The notes under the pieces: model-generated | What the model saw: only the letters and a program-made list of their open reading frames with translations | The model's database searches: none | Told to the model about the DNA's origin: nothing | Made by a program: the position numbers and the translations under genes | Assembly (NCBI GenBank): GCA_963790045.1 | Contig: CAWBMS010000011.1 | Span: 62,001-126,000 of the forward strand | DNA from: DATKMP01 sp963790045 | GTDB taxonomy: Bacteria; Bacteroidota; Ignavibacteria; UBA10030 | Length of the DNA: 64,000 bases | Direction of reading: 5' to 3' | Part shown: positions 1 through 8,940 of the stretch, piece by piece | Numbering within the stretch: position 1 is the stretch's first letter | Layout: every line of letters starts with the position of its first letter

Positions 1-180
1 GCAGGCATGATCTTTCTCGTCTTCAATTATATGGAGCGCTGGCTTACGGTACAGCTTTCGGAATTTGTACAAGTTCAACCGTACTATTATGCAACGATTG
101 TTGGAGCGGGGTGTTTGCTCGGATTATTGGGAAGCATGATTTCCGTCCGAAGATTTATCGGCGGAAAAGCTGTGCAATAA
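1..180 (+). CDS. ftsX: Cell division protein FtsX, C-terminal end (partial)
   Basis: The window opens inside a reading frame in frame 1 that runs 59 codons to a TAA. The visible piece has a hydrophobic helix, then a GLLGSMISVRRFI ending. A membrane helix followed by LG..GS..S.RRF is the usual tail of FtsX, the permease-like subunit that with FtsE couples septal peptidoglycan hydrolysis to division at the inner membrane. Only the last transmembrane segment is present, so the call rests on this short ending; another FtsX/MacB-type permease is possible. Confidence 0.6.
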   Translation, partial: AGMIFLVFNYMERWLTVQLSEFVQVQPYYYATIVGAGCLLGLLGSMISVRRFIGGKAVQ

Positions 181-199
181 ACACCATATATAAAACGAA

Positions 200-733
200 G
201 TGCTTCGATTATCAACAAAACGTCTCGATTTAGTATCCGCAACGCTTGAGCATATCTCTGCTGAATTAGATGCGCCGGAACAACTTACTCTTCTGTTGGG
301 TGCTGAAGTTCCAAATGATTGGCCGCCGGGACAATATGATCGTGGTGCTCAAGAATATTTTCGGGACAAATTATTAGAAGATGAGAAGTTGAACGCAGGA
401 TGGTTGACTTGGTATGCTATGACGCAAGAACAACCGGTTACCGTAATTGCTGCAGGCGGTTTTCTTGGACAACCAAACGATCTTGGTGAAGTTGAAATTG
501 GTTTTTCGGTGATGCCTCTATGGCGTAGACATGGTTACGCAACTGAACTTGTCAAAGCGCTTATAGCGAATGCCTTTATCGATCATAGGGTTGTAAAAAT
601 TATTGCGCACGTAGCATTGCAAAACCATGATTCATGCAGTGTGCTGTTGCGAACAGGGTTTAAAAAAATGAACACAGCAAATGAAAACGGTGACATTCGT
701 TTTGAACTCATTCGAAACGAATTGCTTTCTTAA
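200..733 (+). CDS. GNAT-family N-acetyltransferase (RimJ/RimL-like)
   Basis: A 177-residue protein starting at GTG. The N-terminal LSTKRLDLV opening is typical of the RimJ/RimL branch, which acetylates protein or small-molecule amines with acetyl-CoA. The acetyl-CoA-binding motif A is visible as WRRHGYATE around residues 108-116, preceded by the EIGFSVMP strand. The C-terminal part (SVLLRTGFKK) is the usual last strand region. It follows ftsX by 19 bases and may be co-transcribed; a strong hairpin at 796-828 lies downstream. The substrate cannot be told from the sequence. Confidence 0.85.
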   Translation: MLRLSTKRLDLVSATLEHISAELDAPEQLTLLLGAEVPNDWPPGQYDRGAQEYFRDKLLEDEKLNAGWLTWYAMTQEQPVTVIAAGGFLGQPNDLGEVEIGFSVMPLWRRHGYATELVKALIANAFIDHRVVKIIAHVALQNHDSCSVLLRTGFKKMNTANENGDIRFELIRNELLS

Positions 734-795
734 GCGGTGAAGTTGAATTTCTTAGTTAGTGCCGGAAAAAATAAATTCATTCGGCTAAATCCTAT

Positions 796-828
796 ACACA
801 AAAGCCCCGCATTGCAGGGCTTTTGTGT
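796..828. terminator. Bidirectional hairpin terminator
   Basis: A perfect 12-base inverted repeat (ACACAAAAGCCC / GGGCTTTTGTGT) with a 9-base loop. It lies between the end of the plus-strand acetyltransferase and the 3' end of the minus-strand tRNA-Arg. It has an A/T run on both sides and can end transcription from either direction. Confidence 0.8.
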
Positions 829-832
829 TGTG

Positions 833-906
833 TGCACCCAGAGGGAGTCGAACCCCCAACCTACAGCTTCGTAGGCTGCCGCTCTATCCAATTGAGCTAT
901 GGGTGC
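833..906 (-). tRNA. tRNA-Arg (anticodon ACG)
   Basis: Read on the minus strand, a 74-base cloverleaf is seen: acceptor stem GCACCCA/TGGGTGC, D-arm GCTC...GAGC, anticodon stem GCAGC/GCTGT with the 7-base loop CTACGAA (anticodon ACG), and a T-arm GGGGG TTCGACT CCCTC. The discriminator base is A and no CCA is encoded. ACG with wobble A (inosine after modification) decodes CGU/CGC/CGA arginine codons. Confidence 0.97.
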
Positions 907-1026
907 AAAGAATAAATAACCACTCGGTTATTTATAATATATTTTTTATATTTTGGACACAACAATGTTGTATCGAATCAACAAGATACGAAACATTGGA
1001 TGTTAATTCAAGAAAAAAATGAGAGC

Positions 1027-1629
1027 ATGGAACAGATGAATATTTCGCTTATCTTAGCGCATCCTTCTTCAAAAAGTTTTAATCATGCAATAGCTGAAAC
1101 TGCAATCAATGAACTGCAGCATCTTGGTCATCATGTGAATTTCCATGATTTGTATGCAGAACGATTCGATGCGATTCTTCCGGAAGACGAAATTCTTCGA
1201 GGTGGGTCGGCGGCAAGAGTTGTCGAGGAGCATTGTTCGGAAATCGCCAATGCAGATGGAATTGTCATCGTGCATCCCAATTGGTGGGGGCAGCCGCCGG
1301 CAATACTCAAAGGATGGATTGATCGAGTTTTGCGGCCCGGTGTAGCATACCGATTTATCGAAGGAGATCAAGGTGAAGGAGTTCCGATCGGATTGTTGAA
1401 AGCAAAATCCGCTTGTGTCTTTAATACTTCGAACACAAAAACAGAACGAGAAACGAACGTCTTCGGCGATCCGTTAGAAACAATCTGGAAGAATTGTATT
1501 TTCGATCTATGCGGCGTAAAAACGGTTTACCGCGAAATGTTTGGTGTCGTTGTGACGAGCACGATTGAGGAACGGAATGGTTGGCTTGCACAAGTTCGGA
1601 TGACGATCCGAAAATATTTCAATGAATAA
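1027..1629 (+). CDS. NAD(P)H-dependent oxidoreductase, flavodoxin_2 fold (KefF/MdaB-like)
   Basis: A roughly 200-residue flavodoxin-fold protein. The first strand and FMN-phosphate loop are seen in NISLILAHPSSKSFN, and the family hallmark HPNWWGQPPAILKGWIDRVL occupies about residues 80-99. Members are FMN/FAD-dependent quinone or nitro reductases in the cytoplasm. The frame is open back to an ATG at 1000, but the first beta strand begins directly after the ATGs at 1027 and 1036 and no clear ribosome-binding site favours the upstream one, so 1027 was chosen. The exact substrate is unknown. Confidence 0.85.
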   Translation: MEQMNISLILAHPSSKSFNHAIAETAINELQHLGHHVNFHDLYAERFDAILPEDEILRGGSAARVVEEHCSEIANADGIVIVHPNWWGQPPAILKGWIDRVLRPGVAYRFIEGDQGEGVPIGLLKAKSACVFNTSNTKTERETNVFGDPLETIWKNCIFDLCGVKTVYREMFGVVVTSTIEERNGWLAQVRMTIRKYFNE

Positions 1630-1660
1630 TGTTTGAATATTGATAAGGATGGAATGACAG

Positions 1661-2467
1661 ATGGTAATGCACGACTACGTTCACGGATATACAGAACGGG
1701 AAGCAGTACGATTAAATGATCAGGCTGATACATTAGATAATCTTCTTCACCACGACACCGTTTTTCCATCGGGAAGTAAAGTGCTCGAAGCCGGGTGCGG
1801 TGTCGGTGCACAAACTAAAATCATCGCGCCGAAAAATCCTTCGTCGACATTCGTTTCCATCAATATCTCACAAGAATCAATTCACGAAGCTCAGAAGCTG
1901 ATTCAAGGTTTAGGAATACAAAATGTCGCGTTTCAACAATCAGATATTTTCCAATTGCCATTTGAGGATGAAACGTTTGACAGTGTGATTCTTTGCTTTG
2001 TTTTGGAACATCTCCACCGTCCGTCCGATGCGCTCCTCGAATTGAAACGTGTGTTGAGAGGTGGTGGAACCTTAATTGTTATTGAAGGCGATCATGGTTC
2101 GACATTTTTTTATCCGGACAGCCAATATGCTCACGCTGCCATCGATTGTCAGATTCAACTTCAACGGCAAAACGGCGGCAATTCCAATATCGGCAGAACA
2201 CTGTATCCGTTACTCAGTTCCGTCGGTTTTTCCGGCGTTGCGGTTATGCCGCGTATGGTGTATGTTGATGCAAGTAAGCCGACTCTTGTCGAAGGGTTTA
2301 TAAAAAATACTTTCACGGCGATGATTGAAGGTGTTGGAGAAAAAGCCGTTCAACAAGGGATCATCGATCATCATTCTTTTCAAAAAGGAATTGAAGACTT
2401 ATACCGAACTGCCGAACCTGATGGAGTATTCAGCTATACATTTTTTAAAGCATTCGGAACAAAATAA
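1661..2467 (+). CDS. Class I SAM-dependent methyltransferase
   Basis: A 268-residue protein with the SAM-binding motif I VLEAGCGVGAQT at about residues 41-52. A post-motif acidic position and motif II/III regions (FDSVILCFVLEHLHRPSDAL, then LKRVLRGGGTLIVIEGDHG) follow. This order is typical of Methyltransf_11/UbiE-like enzymes acting on small molecules. The C-terminal third is a cap that probably determines the substrate. A start at the ATG two codons later (1667) is also possible. It lies 31 bases behind the oxidoreductase and could share its transcript. Confidence 0.85.
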   Translation: MVMHDYVHGYTEREAVRLNDQADTLDNLLHHDTVFPSGSKVLEAGCGVGAQTKIIAPKNPSSTFVSINISQESIHEAQKLIQGLGIQNVAFQQSDIFQLPFEDETFDSVILCFVLEHLHRPSDALLELKRVLRGGGTLIVIEGDHGSTFFYPDSQYAHAAIDCQIQLQRQNGGNSNIGRTLYPLLSSVGFSGVAVMPRMVYVDASKPTLVEGFIKNTFTAMIEGVGEKAVQQGIIDHHSFQKGIEDLYRTAEPDGVFSYTFFKAFGTK

Positions 2468-2603
2468 AATTCTTCCCTGCTGATTCAAAAAACCAATTGC
2501 TTATTATATGCTTCAAGCAATTCCAATGTATGTTTTAACTTTTTTAAATTGAATCTTGTCAATCGATTCTCTATTTTCAAAGAGAACTAAAAAATAGAGA
2601 AAA

Positions 2604-4785
2604 ATGTCGTCATCATCACAAACAGAACTCCAGTATGTCAAAGGCGTCGGGCCAAAACGATCAGAAGCGTTGGCGCAAATAGATATTTATTCCATTCGTG
2701 ATCTGCTGTATTATTTCCCGCGCGGATATTTGGATCGAAGTCAAATTGTTCCCATTGCCGATCTGCAAAAGTATGCAGAGCGTAACGAACCGGTCACGAT
2801 TGTTGCGGAAGTGTTTCGTGTGGAAGCAAGACGTTCGAAGCGTACAAGACGATTGTTGTTTCTGCTTACCGTTAAAGATACCAGCGGATTTCTTTCATGT
2901 GTTTGGTTTGAAGGATTTCAGTGGTTGAAGGATGCGTTTGAAGTTGGGGAACTGCTCGCACTTTCTGCTGTGCCGTCGTTCGATAAATTAAATCGTCCAC
3001 AATTTATTCATCCGCAGTTCGACCGCTTGAAAAGTGTCGAAGCGGATGAGCCGGATTGGAGCAAGCTGTTTAACACGGGCGGCATCATTCCCAAATATTC
3101 TTCTGGCGAAGCATTAGAGCGTGTGGGATTAGACAGCCGCGGATTTCGGCGCATCATTCGCAATGCAGTGGATAAACATTTATCGGTAATTACGGAAACG
3201 CTTTCGCCGGAAATATTACAGCGCAATCAATTCTGTGATCTTCCGTTTGCGATTCGTTCCATTCATTTTCCACAGCAACTGCTTGATCTTGACTATGCAC
3301 GCCGGCGTTTGAAATTTGACGAACTATTTTTTCTGGAACTGATGATTGTGCTTCGGAAATTTCATCAGCAGCAGCAATTGCGTGGATTTACGTACGATGT
3401 AAAAAGTGCATTGGCGGGAAAATTACTTCATTCGTTAAGTTTTGAATTGACAGCGGCACAGAAGCGAGTAATTCATGAAATTACGGAGGATTTAAAATCG
3501 CCGTATCCGATGAACCGATTATTGCAGGGCGATGTCGGCAGCGGCAAAACGATCGTTGCACTGCTTGCCGCGTTAGTTGCAGTGGATAACGGAGTGCAAG
3601 TTGCGTTCATGGCGCCGACAGAAATATTGGCGGAACAGCATTATCGAACACTCATAACATTTCTTCATGGTATGCCGGTGAATGTTCGTTTGCTCATCGG
3701 CGGACAAAAGAAAAAATTGCGTGAAGATATGTTAGAAGATATTCGGAACGGTTCTGCAAAAATTATTATCGGAACGCACGCGCTGGTAGAAGAACAAGTA
3801 GAGTTTGCAAAACTTGGTTTTATCATCATCGATGAACAGCATCGCTTTGGCGTCATGCAGCGTGCTGTGCTGCGGCAAAAAGGCATCCATCCCGACGTAT
3901 TGGTGATGACGGCAACGCCAATCCCGCGCACGCTGGCGATGACGGTGTATGGTGATCTGGAAGTTTCCGTGATTAATGAAATGCCGGCAAACAGGAAAGC
4001 GATTCGTACAGGCTATTCGTACCGAGCAGCAAAAGTCGCGTGTCTATAAATTTGTGAAAGAAGAAATTGCGCGCGGCAAGCAGGCGTATATTGTATTTCC
4101 GTTGATCGAAGAATCAGAAAAATTGGATTTGAAAGCGGCAACGATTGAATACGAACGATTACAGCATGAAATCTTTCCTGAATGCAAACTTGGATTCTGC
4201 ATGGCAGAATGAAGTCCGAAGAAAAAGATACCGTGATGCATCAATTCAAATTAGGCGAAATCCAAATTCTTGTTTCGACAACGGTGATTGAAGTCGGCAT
4301 CGATATTCCGAATGCGACGATCATGATGATTGAGAATGCTGAACGATTCGGGCTTGCGCAGTTGCATCAATTACGCGGACGCGTAGGGCGCGGCGCAGAA
4401 CAATCATACTGCATTTTGGTTGCCAACTACGGCTGGTTTGAAAAACATCACAATAAAAAAGATGCACTTGATGTGCGTGAAGAAACAGCAACGGCGCAGC
4501 AACGATTGGATGCGATGGTTGCAACGACCGATGGTTTCCAAATTGCAGAAATAGATTTGAAACTTCGCGGGCCCGGGAGAATTCTTCGGCACAAAACAAA
4601 GCGGGCTTCCCGAATTGCGTCTCGCTAATCTGGTTGATGATGCGGAGCTTGTTGCACTTGCGCGTCGTGAAGCATTCGACATCATTCAACACGATCCGCA
4701 TCTTCATCTTCCGTCGAATAAAAACATTCGTGAGCATTTCGAAAAAGAATTTCGTTCAGTGATCGAACTCGGAACCATCAGTTGA
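2604..4785 (+). CDS. recG: ATP-dependent DNA helicase RecG (interrupted by three 1-base indels)
   Basis: RecG remodels stalled replication forks and Holliday junctions. The N-terminal part has the helix-hairpin QYVKGVGPKRSEAL and the OB-fold wedge, followed by Walker A GDVGSGKT at about 309-316 and Walker B IIIDEQHRFG around 410. The frame breaks three times. Near 4010 one base is extra. Near 4195 one base is missing, in the stretch that should read LGFLHGRMKSEEK. Near 4573 an extra G in GGGCCCGGGA disrupts RGPGEFFGT. When joined, the helicase motifs VIEVGIDIPNA and QLRGRVGRG follow, and the product is about 726 residues, normal for RecG. Homopolymer-type indels suggest sequence error rather than decay. 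Confidence 0.9.
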
Positions 4786-4888
4786 ATAAAAAAATATTTC
4801 TTCTCATGAAGAGAAAAATATTTTTCATGATCGAAATTATATTTTTCTTCATCATGAAAAAAATAATTCATGATCGCATGCGAAATGC

Positions 4889-4926
4889 TTGACAACGAAG
4901 TATAAAGCGCTATATTAGTATAGCGC
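4889..4926 (+). promoter_or_regulatory. Promoter with palindromic operator for the ATP-grasp/aminomutase operon
   Basis: A TTGACA box at 4889-4894 and a TATATT box at 4911-4916 are separated by 16 bases, a good housekeeping-sigma promoter. The -10 element lies inside a perfect inverted repeat, GCGCTATA-TTAG-TATAGCGC (4907-4926). A dimeric repressor bound there would block the -10 region. The next start codon is about 40-60 bases downstream. The regulator is not identifiable in the window. Confidence 0.55.
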
Positions 4927-4965
4927 ATGCGTTCATTGAAAGAGTGCAGCAGATCTGTTGAATAG

Positions 4966-6078
4966 TTGAAAGGTAAAATTCTCCGCTTGCGACAGCGATT
5001 GAATGTTGCTCTTGTCTTCAACATGAAAAAAGAAAACAGTGAAGAAGTTTCTGCTGGCGAAAGTGATCCTGAAAACCGAAACGGGAGTGACAACACCATC
5101 GCAGCAGCAACACTTGGGAAGACAACAGCAGACACATACGCAGAATGGGACACGGAAGAAACCATTCTTGCCGTTAAGACGGCGCTTGAAAAACATCACA
5201 GCGTTTCTCTTATCGAAGCCAACGAGGAAGCTTACACCAAGCTTCTCGCGCTCCATCCAGATATTGTCTTCAATATTGCCGAAGGGTTTCGTGGTCCATC
5301 GCGTGAAGCGCAAATTCCTGCCATATTGGAGATGCTCGGTATTCCATACTCCGGTTCTGATCCGCTCACGTTAGGAATTTGTCTCGATAAATCCCGGGCG
5401 AAAGAAATTTTATCGTACTATCATATTCCAACTCCCGCATTTCATGTTGTCGATTCGTTGTTGCAACTCGATCATCTCTCCTTTTCACTTCCGTGTATTG
5501 TCAAGCCGCTGTATGAAGGATCAAGCAAAGGAATTTTTGATGCGTCGGTGGTGCGAACGGCGGCAGATCTGGAAGCACAAGTAAAAAAAGTTTTAGAAGA
5601 ATATGAACAGCCGGCATTGGTGGAACAATTTTTAGAAGGCAGGGAGTTCACGGTTGCGTTGATCGGCAATGAACCGGATGTGCGCGTGCTGCCGATCGTT
5701 GAAATTTGTTTTGACTCACTGCCCAAAGGTGTCAATCCGATTTATTCATACGAAGCAAAATGGATTTGGGATACAACGGAAAATCCTATCGATGTGCATA
5801 AATGTCCCGCAAAAATTAATTCTGAACTACAGAAAAAAATCGAAAAAGTTTGTTTAGATACTTATCGGGTTTTGCGTTGCCGTGACTGGTGTCGAATTGA
5901 CATACGGTTGGATAAAGACGGTAATCCCAACGTGTTAGAATTGAATCCTCTGCCAGGAATATTACCGAATCCTGAAGAACATTCGTGCTTCCCTCAAGCT
6001 GCCAGAACGGCAGGATTGGATTATGACACGATGCTGAACGAAGTCCTTAATGCTGCTATCAAGCGGCACAAGTTATAA
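4966..6078 (+). CDS. ATP-grasp ligase, D-alanine-D-alanine ligase-like (paralogue 1)
   Basis: About 370 residues from a TTG start; TTG codons at 4987 and 4999 are alternatives, and an AAAGG lies upstream of 4987. The protein has the three-part ATP-grasp fold of D-Ala-D-Ala ligases: the N-terminal NVALVFN strand, a central IPYSGSDPLTLGICLDK segment, the ATP loop VKPLYEGSSKGIFD, and the metal-binding end RIDIRLDKDGNPNVLELN. The usual Ddl signature HG..GEDG is replaced by EGFRGPSREAQ, and the NT.PG(L/M)T ending by NPLPGILPN, so the amino-acid substrate is probably not D-Ala. First gene of a four-gene operon; the next gene starts 8 bases after its stop. Confidence 0.85.
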   Translation: MKGKILRLRQRLNVALVFNMKKENSEEVSAGESDPENRNGSDNTIAAATLGKTTADTYAEWDTEETILAVKTALEKHHSVSLIEANEEAYTKLLALHPDIVFNIAEGFRGPSREAQIPAILEMLGIPYSGSDPLTLGICLDKSRAKEILSYYHIPTPAFHVVDSLLQLDHLSFSLPCIVKPLYEGSSKGIFDASVVRTAADLEAQVKKVLEEYEQPALVEQFLEGREFTVALIGNEPDVRVLPIVEICFDSLPKGVNPIYSYEAKWIWDTTENPIDVHKCPAKINSELQKKIEKVCLDTYRVLRCRDWCRIDIRLDKDGNPNVLELNPLPGILPNPEEHSCFPQAARTAGLDYDTMLNEVLNAAIKRHKL

Positions 6079-6086
6079 ACGGATTT

Positions 6087-7181
6087 ATGATGCCCAAAGC
6101 CCACGTCGCCGTTATATTTAATGAACCCGTTGTTGCAACGGAACACGGGCGGCAATTTATTTCGCAGGGAAGCAATCTGGACGCAATGTCTTTGCATTCG
6201 GAAGTGGTTGCAACGTTAAAATCGAATGCCGTTGATCTTTCGGAAGTCGGTGTGATGGAAGAACGCGAGCATGTGGAGAAGGCGCTGCAGCATCAAGGAT
6301 TCCATACATCGCTTTTCAATATCGATGGCGACATTAAACGTCTCATAAAATTTTTAGAAGATACGAAACCGGATGTCGTGTTCAATCTTTGTGAGTCGCT
6401 CAAAGGTCAGGCAATTCATGAAATGCATGTTGCAGGTGTGTATGAGTTGGTGGGAGTCAATTACACCGGTGCGGCAACGCTTGCTCTGGGAACATGTTTG
6501 AACAAAGTACACACGAAAGAATTGCTGGGTTATCATGGAATTCCTACAGCGAATCATGTGTTCGTACGGAATGCCGATGAGTTGAATTTAGATGACCTGC
6601 AATTGCGATTCCCCTTGTTTGTCAAACCTTCGCGCGAAGATGCAAGTCTTGGAATTGAAAACTCATCGGTGGTGAAAGATTTTTCTTCGTTGAAAGAACG
6701 TGTGGCGTATGTGATCAAAACATATTCTCAACCGGCATTAGTGGAAGAATATATTGAAGGACGCGAATTGAACGTGGCGATCATGGGAAACAATCCACCC
6801 GAGCCGCTGCCGATTTCTGAAATCGATTTTTCCAAACTTCCTGCCGACTATCCGAAAATTGTGACCTATAATGCGAAATGGATGGAAGGAACACCGGAAT
6901 ATACGGGAACCGTCGGAACGTGTCCTGCAAAATTAGATTCCATCATTGAACAACGTGTGCGAGAAATTGCTGTGAAGGCATACCGATTGATGGAGATTCG
7001 GGATTATGCTCGCGTCGATATGCGCTTGAGTGCGGACGGTGTTCCGTACGTGCTGGAAGTAAATCCGAATCCGGATATTTCGCGCGATGCAGGATTTGCA
7101 CGTTCTGCTCGCACAGCAGGTATGACGTTTGAAGAAATGATTGCCAAAATTGTGGAGCACGCTCTTGCGCGCGCCAAATAA
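6087..7181 (+). CDS. ATP-grasp ligase, D-alanine-D-alanine ligase-like (paralogue 2)
   Basis: A 364-residue paralogue of the preceding gene, collinear with it along most of its length (GRELNVAIMGN, ARVDMRLSADGVPYVLEVN, RTAGMTFEEM near the end). The N-terminal part differs by an insertion that includes VFNEPVVATEHGRQF. The metal-binding region ends in NPNPDIS, lacking the PG of true Ddl enzymes. Two divergent copies in a row suggest two successive ligations or a heteromeric enzyme, joining an amino acid to another amine with ATP. The stop at 7181 is followed after one base by the ATG of the acetyltransferase, which points to translational coupling. Confidence 0.85.
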   Translation: MMPKAHVAVIFNEPVVATEHGRQFISQGSNLDAMSLHSEVVATLKSNAVDLSEVGVMEEREHVEKALQHQGFHTSLFNIDGDIKRLIKFLEDTKPDVVFNLCESLKGQAIHEMHVAGVYELVGVNYTGAATLALGTCLNKVHTKELLGYHGIPTANHVFVRNADELNLDDLQLRFPLFVKPSREDASLGIENSSVVKDFSSLKERVAYVIKTYSQPALVEEYIEGRELNVAIMGNNPPEPLPISEIDFSKLPADYPKIVTYNAKWMEGTPEYTGTVGTCPAKLDSIIEQRVREIAVKAYRLMEIRDYARVDMRLSADGVPYVLEVNPNPDISRDAGFARSARTAGMTFEEMIAKIVEHALARAK

Positions 7182-7182
7182 T

Positions 7183-7659
7183 ATGTTGACGATCCGAAAA
7201 TTTGAACCAAGAGATATTGATACAATTACAGAATTGTTGGAAGCAACAGGCGTGTTTCGAAACGATGAAGTCGATGTTGCCGTAGAATTGATGGAAGTTG
7301 CTGCTGCTGAACCGAATCAAAAAGATTATATTCTCTATTCCGGTATTGATGAACATAAAAACGTGGTGGGATATTATTGTGTGGGGCCGACGCCGATGAC
7401 ACAATCGACGTTCGATTTGTATTGGATTGCCGTGCATCCCAAGTATCATGGAAAACAATTCGGTTCACAATTATTGCAGCATTGTGAATCGTTGGTGAAA
7501 TCAATGGATGGTTCGCTAGTGTTGGCAGAAACGTCCTCGCAGCCGAAATACCAGCCGACACGAAATTTTTATATCAAAAATCAGTACACAGAATCAGCCC
7601 GGATCAAAGATTACTATATGCCGGGCGATGATCTGATGATTTATACAAAATATCTCTAA
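7183..7659 (+). CDS. GNAT-family N-acetyltransferase in the aminomutase operon
   Basis: A 158-residue GNAT protein beginning MLTIRKFEPRDI. The start at 7183, one base after the previous stop, is preferred over an upstream in-frame ATG inside the ligase gene. Motif A is DLYWIAVHPKYHGKQFGSQLL, with the pyrophosphate loop around residues 89-95. Its position between ATP-grasp ligases and a lysine 2,3-aminomutase suggests it acetylates beta-lysine or a product made from it, by analogy with AblB, which makes N-epsilon-acetyl-beta-lysine. Known AblB proteins are longer, so this is an inference from context only. Confidence 0.8.
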   Translation: MLTIRKFEPRDIDTITELLEATGVFRNDEVDVAVELMEVAAAEPNQKDYILYSGIDEHKNVVGYYCVGPTPMTQSTFDLYWIAVHPKYHGKQFGSQLLQHCESLVKSMDGSLVLAETSSQPKYQPTRNFYIKNQYTESARIKDYYMPGDDLMIYTKYL

Positions 7660-7678
7660 GGAGAAAAGAGAACACGTT

Positions 7679-8854
7679 ATGGAACTCTGGCAAGAAATGC
7701 TCAGGCAAAGTGTTGACAGCGGAAAAGACCTTGTTGAACGATTCGGATTTGACAAAGAGACCGCAGACAAACTTAATAAATTTTTCCACATCCGAATCAA
7801 TCCGTATTACATGAGTTTAATCCGCTATCCCAACGATCCCATTTGGCGGCAATGTATTCCCGATGCCATCGAACTGCAGGATGAGAAAGCGCCTGAAGAT
7901 CCGTTGAACGAAGAAGGCGATAGCCCGGTGCCAAGCGTGACGCATCGCTATCCTGACCGCGCGCTGTTTCTCATCACCAGCCAGTGTTCGATGTACTGCC
8001 GCTTCTGCACACGCAAGCGCAAGGTCAGCGATTCGACCAAAATCAATGCGAGATATATTCAACAAGGCATCAAGTATATTAGCGAGCATCCGGAAATTCG
8101 TGATGTGATTATTTCCGGCGGCGATCCATTGATGGTGACAGATTATGCATTGGAGCGCGTGCTTGCCGAATTGCGGGAAATTCCGCATGTAGAAATTATT
8201 CGTCTCGGCACAAAAATGCCATGCGTCTTGCCGCAGCGCATTACCACAAAACTTTGCCGGATGCTGAAAAAATATCATCCGATTTTTATCAACACACATT
8301 TCAATCATCCATGGGAATGCACGCCGGAAGCCGAACGCGCTTGCGGTATGCTTGCAGATGCCGGTATCCCGCTCGGTAATCAAGCCGTATTGATGAAAGG
8401 TGTGAATGACGATCCTGATGTGATGTTGGAATTGCATCGCAAACTGTTGAAGATGCGTGTGCGTCCGTATTACATTTATCAAGCGGATCTGACGAAAGGA
8501 ACGAATCACTTCCGCACGCCGGTTCGTGTCGGATTGGAAATTATGGATAAACTGCGCGGGCACACATCCGGGCTGGCAGTTCCGTATTATGTCATCGATG
8601 CGCCGGGCGGCGGCGGGAAAATTCCATTGCTGCCGCAATATGTGCTCGGCAGAAACGGCAACAATATCATCCTGCGCAACTTCAAATACGAGATCTACAC
8701 ATATCCGGATGTTGAAGAAGCGCCGGTGGAACAATTGCCGGTGGAAAATAAATATATGCGCAAACGCCAGAACGGCCGACGCAAACCGATTACGACTCCT
8801 GAACCATCCGAAGGTGAACAAGAATTAGTGCCGGTGGAGAAGGCAGGCAAGTAA
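7679..8854 (+). CDS. kamA: L-lysine 2,3-aminomutase, KamA-family radical SAM enzyme
   Basis: A 391-residue radical SAM enzyme. The [4Fe-4S] cluster cysteines are C103, C107 and C110 in CSMYCRFCTRKRK. The PLP lysine is K314 in DAPGGGGK. Two acidic residues, D270 (QADLTKG) and D307 (IDAPGGGGK), lie 37 residues apart, and K314 is 7 after D307. This is the same spacing as D293, D330 and K337 of the clostridial enzyme, where the two aspartates hold the epsilon-amino group of lysine. Keeping both favours lysine over glutamate as substrate and predicts beta-lysine as product. An AAGGAG lies upstream, and the gene ends in a terminator at 8873-8903. Confidence 0.9.
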   Translation: MELWQEMLRQSVDSGKDLVERFGFDKETADKLNKFFHIRINPYYMSLIRYPNDPIWRQCIPDAIELQDEKAPEDPLNEEGDSPVPSVTHRYPDRALFLITSQCSMYCRFCTRKRKVSDSTKINARYIQQGIKYISEHPEIRDVIISGGDPLMVTDYALERVLAELREIPHVEIIRLGTKMPCVLPQRITTKLCRMLKKYHPIFINTHFNHPWECTPEAERACGMLADAGIPLGNQAVLMKGVNDDPDVMLELHRKLLKMRVRPYYIYQADLTKGTNHFRTPVRVGLEIMDKLRGHTSGLAVPYYVIDAPGGGGKIPLLPQYVLGRNGNNIILRNFKYEIYTYPDVEEAPVEQLPVENKYMRKRQNGRRKPITTPEPSEGEQELVPVEKAGK

Positions 8855-8872
8855 CCGTTGTAAGAAGTGCAG

Positions 8873-8903
8873 AAAGCCCGCGGAAATTTCCACGGGCTTT
8901 TTT
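8873..8903 (+). terminator. Rho-independent terminator after kamA
   Basis: A stem AAAGCCCG / CGGGCTTT that continues through GGAAATTTCC, with a run of T at its end. It closes the ATP-grasp/GNAT/aminomutase operon and separates it from the M24 peptidase gene. Confidence 0.85.
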
Positions 8904-8940
8904 GTTTCTGAAATAATTCAAGTTGAACGAGGAGAATGGT

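Noticed and set aside
825..1022. Plus-strand open frame beginning over the tRNA gene
   Set aside because: Its first 25 codons are the complement of tRNA-Arg (APRGSRTPNLQ is a well-known artefact peptide) and the rest has no protein character.
4966..7181. Annotation of the two ATP-grasp genes as genuine D-alanine-D-alanine ligases
   Set aside because: Both lack the HG..GEDG and NT.PG(L/M)T signatures and sit in an amino-acid modification operon away from cell-wall genes.
7817..8821. Long minus-strand frame opposite kamA
   Set aside because: It is the antisense shadow of a clearly conserved radical SAM gene, rich in His, Arg and Phe, with no family features.
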